The notes under the pieces are model-generated. The model was not told where the DNA came from. It saw nothing but the letters and a program-made list of their open reading frames with translations, and did not search any database. A program made the translations under genes and the position numbers. Positions 36,960 to 41,053 of a stretch of 41,053 bases of DNA are shown here, piece after piece; positions within the stretch are counted from its first letter, which is position 1; every line of letters starts with the position of its first letter. Source of the DNA: Clostridia bacterium (lineage in GTDB: Bacteria; Bacillota; Clostridia; Oscillospirales; CAG-272); the NCBI GenBank assembly GCA_017399145.1, contig JAFQEG010000040.1, forward strand, positions 1 to 41,053. Reading direction: 5' to 3'.

Positions 36960-38365
36960 TAGTTTCCAGAATCCTCAACGAAGATTTCTCTTACTGTGTT
37001 TTCGCTTGTTGTGTTAGCTACCGGCTTGTTTCTTTCAGTTAGGAATTTAGTTGCAACTTGTGGGAAAAGTGCGTAGGACAAAACGTCCTCGTCGCATTTT
37101 GCCAGATCCTTTGCCTCTTGTCTATACTTTTCAAGCTCGGGCTGAATTAGGTCGGCTGGACGGCAGGTGATAATTTCGTCGTCTCCGATTGCCTTCCTTC
37201 TTACCTCTTCGTTTACCTCGCCAGGTACACGACCATACTCGCCCTTAAGAAGTCCCTTTGACTCCTTAGTTACCATCTTATATCTTTCACCTGCAAGCAC
37301 GTTTAATACTGCCTGTGAGCCTACGATTTGGCTAGTTGGGGTAACAAGTGGTGGGTAGCCGAAGTCCTTTCTAACTCTTGGCACCTCTGCAAGCACCTCG
37401 TAATACTTATCCTCTGCCTTAGCCTGCTTTAATTGAGAGATAAGGTTGGATAGCATACCACCTGGTACTTGGTATAGAAGTGTGTTAGGGTCAACGTTTA
37501 ATACCTTAGGGTCAAGTGTGCCTTGGTCCTTTAGCTTTTTAGCTACGTTTCTAAAGTGAGCTGCAATATCGCTAAGTGCGTCAAGCTTAATGCCTGTGTC
37601 GTACTCGGTGCCTTGAAGTGTTGCTACAATCGCCTCGGTTGATGGCTGTGAGGTACCATTTGCAAGTGGGGAAAGAGCTGTGTCGATAATGTCAACTCCT
37701 GCCTGAATTGCCATAAGGTATGTCATATCGCCTGTACCTGTGGTATTGTGTGTGTGCAAGTGAATTGGCACCTTGATTTCCTTTTTGAGAGCCTTTACAA
37801 GCTCGTATGCATCGTAAGGAAGCAAGAGGTTTGCCATATCCTTAATACAGATAGTGTCAGCACCTCTGTTTTCAAGCTCCTTTGCAAGGTTAACGAAATA
37901 CTCAAGATTGTGTACAGGGCTTTCGGTATAGCTGATAGCTGCCTCAACGTGTCCACCGTATTTCTTTGTTGCCTTCATTGCAGTTTCAATGTTTCTTACG
38001 TCATTTAGCGCATCGAAGATACGAACAACGTTAATACCATTTTCAATAGATTTTTTAACAAATTCCTCAACAACGTCGTCTGCGTAATGCTTATAGCCAA
38101 GTAGGTTTTGACCACGAAGTAGCATTTGTAGTCTTGTGTTTGGCATTGCACGACGAAGTGTCCTTAGTCTTTCCCATGGGTCCTCACCAAGGAAACGCAT
38201 ACAGGAATCGAAGGTTGCGCCACCCCAGCACTCAAGGGACCAGTAGCCTACCTTGTCTAGTGCCTCACAGGCTGGAAGCATATCCTCTATTCTCATTCTT
38301 GTTGCTGCCTGTGATTGATGGGCATCACGCAAGATTGTATCTGTGATTAATATTTTTTTAGCCAT
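36959..38365 (-). CDS. oadA: Oxaloacetate decarboxylase alpha subunit (carboxyltransferase)
   Basis: 468 aa. TIM-barrel carboxyltransferase of the pyruvate-carboxylase type: DTILRDAHQSQAATRM (metal Asp and pyruvate-site Gln), MLLRGQNLLGY, the carbamylated lysine in CIKDMANLL, HLHTHNTTG (metal His pair). It stops before the biotinyl domain, which is a separate protein two genes upstream. Family reaction: moves CO2 from oxaloacetate to biotin, leaving pyruvate. Gene 14 nt after oadB. The very 3' end is repeated downstream. Confidence 0.94.
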   Translation of the reverse strand: MAKKILITDTILRDAHQSQAATRMRIEDMLPACEALDKVGYWSLECWGGATFDSCMRFLGEDPWERLRTLRRAMPNTRLQMLLRGQNLLGYKHYADDVVEEFVKKSIENGINVVRIFDALNDVRNIETAMKATKKYGGHVEAAISYTESPVHNLEYFVNLAKELENRGADTICIKDMANLLLPYDAYELVKALKKEIKVPIHLHTHNTTGTGDMTYLMAIQAGVDIIDTALSPLANGTSQPSTEAIVATLQGTEYDTGIKLDALSDIAAHFRNVAKKLKDQGTLDPKVLNVDPNTLLYQVPGGMLSNLISQLKQAKAEDKYYEVLAEVPRVRKDFGYPPLVTPTSQIVGSQAVLNVLAGERYKMVTKESKGLLKGEYGRVPGEVNEEVRRKAIGDDEIITCRPADLIQPELEKYRQEAKDLAKCDEDVLSYALFPQVATKFLTERNKPVANTTSENTVREIFVEDSGN

Positions 38366-38379
38366 TTTTTATACCTCGT

Positions 38380-39693
38380 TTATCCAAGTAGTGCCATTAG
38401 CACGCCTGCTGCAATTGCAGAACCGATTACACCTGCTACGTTTGGTCCCATTGCGTGCATTAGTAGGAAGTTGCTAGGATTAGCCTCTTGTCCAACCTTT
38501 TGTGATACACGGGCTGCCATTGGTACGGCGGAAACGCCAGCTGAGCCGATAAGTGGATTGATTTTCTTGCCCTCTGGTAGAAATAGGTTCATTAGCTTAG
38601 CGATAAGCACGCCACAAGCGGTAGCAACACCGAAGGCAACGATGCCCATTGCGATAATGATAATTGTCTTTGGTGACAAGAAGGTTTTTGCAGTAGCAGT
38701 TGCGCCTACGGAAATACCTAGGAATACTGTTACTATATTCATAAGCTCGTTTTGTACTGTCTTTGAAAGTCTGTCGCAAACACCACATTCCTTTAGTAGG
38801 TTACCAAACATTAAGCAACCAACAAGAGATGCTGCGCTTGGTACTAGGAGTGCTACGAATACTGTTACAACGATTGGGAATACGATTTTTGCTGTCTTAG
38901 ATACAGGACGTAATGCAGGCATTACGATTTCTCTTTCCTTCTTTGTTGTAAGAAGCTTCATAATTGGTGGTTGGATTACAGGCACAAGTGCCATGTATGA
39001 GTATGCGGCAACGGCAATTGGGCCTAGCAATTGTGGTGCCATATTTGAGGTTACAAAGATTGCAGTAGGACCGTCTGCACCACCGATAATACCGATTGAG
39101 CCAGCTTCCTTTAGTGTAAAGATGATGTCCTCCCAGCCTGTTACCTGACCGATGGCGCTAACGCCCATAACGCCTGCTACAGTTGCAAAGATACCAACCT
39201 GTGCAGCTGCGCCAAGAAGTAGGCTCTTTGGGTTAGCAAGGAGTGGACCGAAGTCGGTCATTGCTCCAACACCGATAAAGATTAAGCATGGGTAAATGCC
39301 AAGCTTAACACCTAAGTAAAGAACATCGATAAGACCGATTGAAATGCTTTGACCTAGCATTGCTTGTAGGGTGAGATAAACCTCACTATCCGTTTGTACA
39401 CCATAGGTAACAAGGGTGTCAAGCATTTCCTGTGTTACTGGGTTGCCACCGAAGAGCGCCCAGTTAATATGACCACCCGCAAAAAGCTCCTCATGGAACA
39501 TTCCTGCGCCTGGTAGGTTTGTAAGAAGCATACCGATTGCGATAGGTAAAAGGAGTAGTGGCTCGAACTTTTTAACTATTGCAAGGTAGCAAAGAACGCA
39601 AGCTACTGCTATCATTATTAGCATCTTCCAGTTTCCACCCTCGGAAAACATATAGAAGCCCGTGTCCTTTAGAAAATCTAACATTTTTTCCAT
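38380..39693 (-). CDS. oadB: Oxaloacetate decarboxylase beta subunit (Na+-pumping membrane carboxybiotin decarboxylase)
   Basis: 437 aa, about 9-11 transmembrane segments. Motifs [28 protein letters not shown] (the conserved sodium-site aspartate) and [19 protein letters not shown] are characteristic of the OadB/MmdB/GcdB family. It decarboxylates carboxybiotin and pumps Na+ out. Pairing with a pyruvate-type carboxyltransferase, and not an acyl-CoA one, points to oxaloacetate decarboxylase. Confidence 0.95.
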   Translation of the reverse strand: MEKMLDFLKDTGFYMFSEGGNWKMLIMIAVACVLCYLAIVKKFEPLLLLPIAIGMLLTNLPGAGMFHEELFAGGHINWALFGGNPVTQEMLDTLVTYGVQTDSEVYLTLQAMLGQSISIGLIDVLYLGVKLGIYPCLIFIGVGAMTDFGPLLANPKSLLLGAAAQVGIFATVAGVMGVSAIGQVTGWEDIIFTLKEAGSIGIIGGADGPTAIFVTSNMAPQLLGPIAVAAYSYMALVPVIQPPIMKLLTTKKEREIVMPALRPVSKTAKIVFPIVVTVFVALLVPSAASLVGCLMFGNLLKECGVCDRLSKTVQNELMNIVTVFLGISVGATATAKTFLSPKTIIIIAMGIVAFGVATACGVLIAKLMNLFLPEGKKINPLIGSAGVSAVPMAARVSQKVGQEANPSNFLLMHAMGPNVAGVIGSAIAAGVLMALLG

Positions 39694-39720
39694 TGATTAG
39701 CCTCCGAAAAAAGCGCTTAA

Positions 39721-40074
39721 TTAGTTAAGTGAGCAAAGAACTGTACCAGCCTCAACTGTTTGACCAGCAGTTACGTTTACAGAAGATACTGTTGCATCGG
39801 CAGGAGCTAGAATTTCATTTTCCATCTTCATAGCCTCAAGAATTACGAGCACGTCGCCCTTCTTTACAGCTTGACCGTTTGATACGTTTACCTTAAGAAT
39901 GTTGCCAGGCATTGGAGCTGTTACTGTTTGTGCGCCTGCAGGTGCTGATGCTGGTGCAGGTGTAGCTACTGGTGCCTCTGCCTTCTTTTCAACTGGCTTT
40001 ATATCTTCCTTATCAATTACCTCTAGTGTGATTTCATAAACATTTCCGTTTACATTTACTCTGTAAGCTTTCAT
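39721..40074 (-). CDS. Biotin carboxyl carrier protein of the decarboxylase
   Basis: 117 aa. Residues 1-25 are a small beta segment, 27-50 an Ala/Pro-rich flexible linker, and 51-117 the biotinyl domain with EAMKMEN (biotinylated K83). It shuttles carboxylate from OadA in the cytoplasm to OadB in the membrane. In many bacteria this domain is fused to OadA; here it is separate, as in Clostridia and in methylmalonyl-CoA decarboxylases. Confidence 0.95.
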   Translation of the reverse strand: MKAYRVNVNGNVYEITLEVIDKEDIKPVEKKAEAPVATPAPASAPAGAQTVTAPMPGNILKVNVSNGQAVKKGDVLVILEAMKMENEILAPADATVSSVNVTAGQTVEAGTVLCSLN

Positions 40075-40101
40075 TTTTTGGTTCCTTTCAAATACTATAT
40101 A

Positions 40102-40428
40102 TTAATTTACTTTTTTGAACGATATTACACGGATAGCGGAAATGTCCGTACCGTTTTCCTCTGCAACTGCTGCGCATACTGCGGCAATTAACTCACCACG
40201 ATTTTCAATAACTCCACTTGGCTGTGAGCTACTAACAGGTGCTGGGGTAGCAGGTGCCTGTTGTGGTCTTGCGCTCTTTTCTGCAAGCTTGTTGCATACA
40301 AGGGTCATTAGCTCAACTAAGCCGATGATACACAAAAGGCCTACAAAAACAACTGCAATACCTAGTAAGCATACAAGCCATACCGGTGGGTCTGTTGGTG
40401 GGTTGCTTGTTAAAAACAAATTATACAT
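40102..40428 (-). CDS. OadG-like gamma/delta subunit
   Basis: 108 aa from the ATG at 40428 (AAGGAG 7-8 nt upstream); a 16-codon longer reading runs through that site. One transmembrane helix (residues 15-40, WLVCLLGIAVVFVGLLCIIG) then an Ala/Pro linker and a C-terminal segment IAAVCAAVAEENGTD as in OadG/MmdD subunits, which hold the complex together at the membrane. First gene of the operon. Confidence 0.85.
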   Translation of the reverse strand: MYNLFLTSNPPTDPPVWLVCLLGIAVVFVGLLCIIGLVELMTLVCNKLAEKSARPQQAPATPAPVSSSQPSGVIENRGELIAAVCAAVAEENGTDISAIRVISFKKVN

Positions 40429-40486
40429 CTCTTCACTCCTTTTTGTAGTACTTGATATTAAAATATCAAAGCCCAAATTTTTTTAT

Positions 40487-40515
40487 ATTTTACCATATTA
40501 TTTTATAAAAGTAAA
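40487..40515 (-). promoter_or_regulatory. Candidate oad operon promoter
   Basis: Minus strand: TTTACT (40515-40510), 17-bp spacer, TAAAAT (40492-40487). Plausible, but the region is so AT-rich that chance matches are common. An ATATTTTAATAT-like dyad stands at 40454-40467. Confidence 0.45.
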
Positions 40516-40696
40516 TAGGTTTAAACAATATTTTAACATTATTTTACATTTAATATTGTATAAGAAAAAAATCCTTAATCCCACTAAGTCACTCTATACG
40601 ATTTTTTAGAAAAGTCTAGACAATTTTGAGTAAAGGTTTATACGATTTTGAGGCGAATTTTAAGGTAAAAATGAAAAATAGTGACTTGTTATCTGT

Positions 40697-40768
40697 CACT
40701 TCTTACAGGGGAAAAGTAACACATAACTTCTTATAGGGGATTATATATCTATCACTTCTTACAGAGTT
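40697..40768. repeat. Three degenerate 28-bp spaced repeats
   Basis: ACTTCTTACAGGGG, ACTTCTTATAGGGG and ACTTCTTACAGAG begin at 40698, 40726 and 40754, exactly 28 bp apart. Sequence between them differs. Non-coding. Confidence 0.7.
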
Positions 40769-40802
40769 AGGGGCAAAATCGGTAATTTTTGTGAGATTTT
40801 TT

Positions 40803-40861
40803 CTCTACAAATCGTAGATGTGTACTATTGTTGGTACAATTCAACTCAACAAATTGTAGAT
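40803..40861. repeat. Pair of CTCWACAAATYGTAGAT repeats
   Basis: Two 17-base copies (15 of 17 identical) end at 40819 and 40861, 42 bp apart. The first folds as TCTAC/GTAGA with a 5-nt loop. No cas gene is present in the window. Confidence 0.5.
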
Positions 40862-40907
40862 ACAAGTGTGGTTGATAAGTGGGTGACAAAAAGGGCTAAT
40901 AGCCTTT

Positions 40908-41053
40908 GGTGGAGATGATGGGATTTAAGCGGTGGAGTTGGTTGGATTTGGGTGGTGGAGATGATGGGATTTGGGCGGTGGAGTTGGTCGGATTGGAGTG
41001 GTGGAGATGATGGGATTTGGGCGGTGGAGATGGTCGGATTCGAGTGGTGGAGA
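40908..41053. repeat. 23-bp minisatellite reaching the window edge
   Basis: Six full units and one partial unit of GGTGGAGATGATGGGATTTGGGC type, starting every 23 bases from 40908. Most units alternate between GAGATGATGGG and GAGTTGGTYGG variants, giving a 46-bp higher-order period. 23 is not a multiple of 3, so it is not a protein repeat. G-rich on the plus strand. The array continues past the end. Confidence 0.9.

Noticed and set aside
38471-39148. 225-aa plus-strand ORF inside oadB
   Set aside because: Antisense shadow of a well-conserved membrane protein gene; composition is that of a reversed membrane protein.
36959-40428. Methylmalonyl-CoA or glutaconyl-CoA decarboxylase
   Set aside because: The separate biotin carrier occurs there too, but the carboxyltransferase is of the pyruvate/oxaloacetate TIM-barrel type, not the acyl-CoA type.
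40803-40861. CRISPR array of the Cas12a type
   Set aside because: Only two short, unequal repeats 42 bp apart, the second with a mismatch in the stem, no full 36-nt repeat and no cas gene in the window.

Overview
The window is chromosomal DNA of an anaerobic low-GC Bacillota, most likely an uncultured gut-type Clostridia. The evidence is AT-biased codons, AGGAGG-type ribosome sites, TTGACA-17-TATAAT promoters, a membrane oxaloacetate decarboxylase with a split-off biotin carrier, an ECF-type vitamin S-component, many short intergenic repeats and carbohydrate hydrolases. No 16S gene is present, so this placement is inference.

Layout. 1-9.1 kb: serine hydrolase and peroxiredoxin, a secreted lipoprotein, a sigma factor overlapping a membrane-anchored beta-propeller partner, a CNNM/CorC-type transporter behind a long leader, and a small lipoprotein. 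9.2-13.6 kb: a transglutaminase-nitrilase fusion diverging from a YbaK deacylase, then an NCS2 purine permease. 13.6-17.7 kb: a three-gene operon (metallopeptidase, large glycosidase, beta-lactamase-fold hydrolase). 17.8-22.2 kb: a possible nuclease-fold protein with a 36-aa downstream ORF, then FliB-like, GDPD, PHP and peptidase S51 genes.

22.4-30.4 kb is a tRNA-anchored insertion hot spot. It holds a single-chain restriction-modification-specificity protein with its own ribbon-helix-helix regulator, tRNA-Leu and initiator tRNA-Met (with a 3'-end duplication), tRNA-Trp, and a complete 3.6-kb very AT-rich integrative element between perfect 27-bp copies of the tRNA-Trp 3' end. That element carries a tyrosine integrase, a Cro/CI-like repressor, a separate S24/LexA-fold protein lacking the catalytic lysine, two unknown proteins, iteron-like repeats and a twin-operator promoter. 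A second, orphan attachment-like region at 22.44-22.66 kb has the same architecture as the Trp attachment arm, which suggests that related elements visited twice.

30.4-34.1 kb: an ECF S-component and a cluster of unrecognised genes (an orphan pair, and a membrane protein with two paralogous soluble proteins transcribed divergently from a small HTH regulator). 34.1-40.5 kb: an LRR protein, a GH35 beta-galactosidase, and the oad operon (oadG-like, biotin carrier, oadB, oadA). The 3' end of oadA is tandemly duplicated together with an intergenic repeat. The last 450 bases are non-coding and repetitive, ending in a 23-bp minisatellite that runs off the window.

The strongest leads are the minimal Trp element with its apparently split repressor, the orphan attachment region, the transglutaminase-nitrilase fusion, and intergenic repeats that have become parts of genes (a new C-terminus at 9277-9339, and the duplicated oadA tail).
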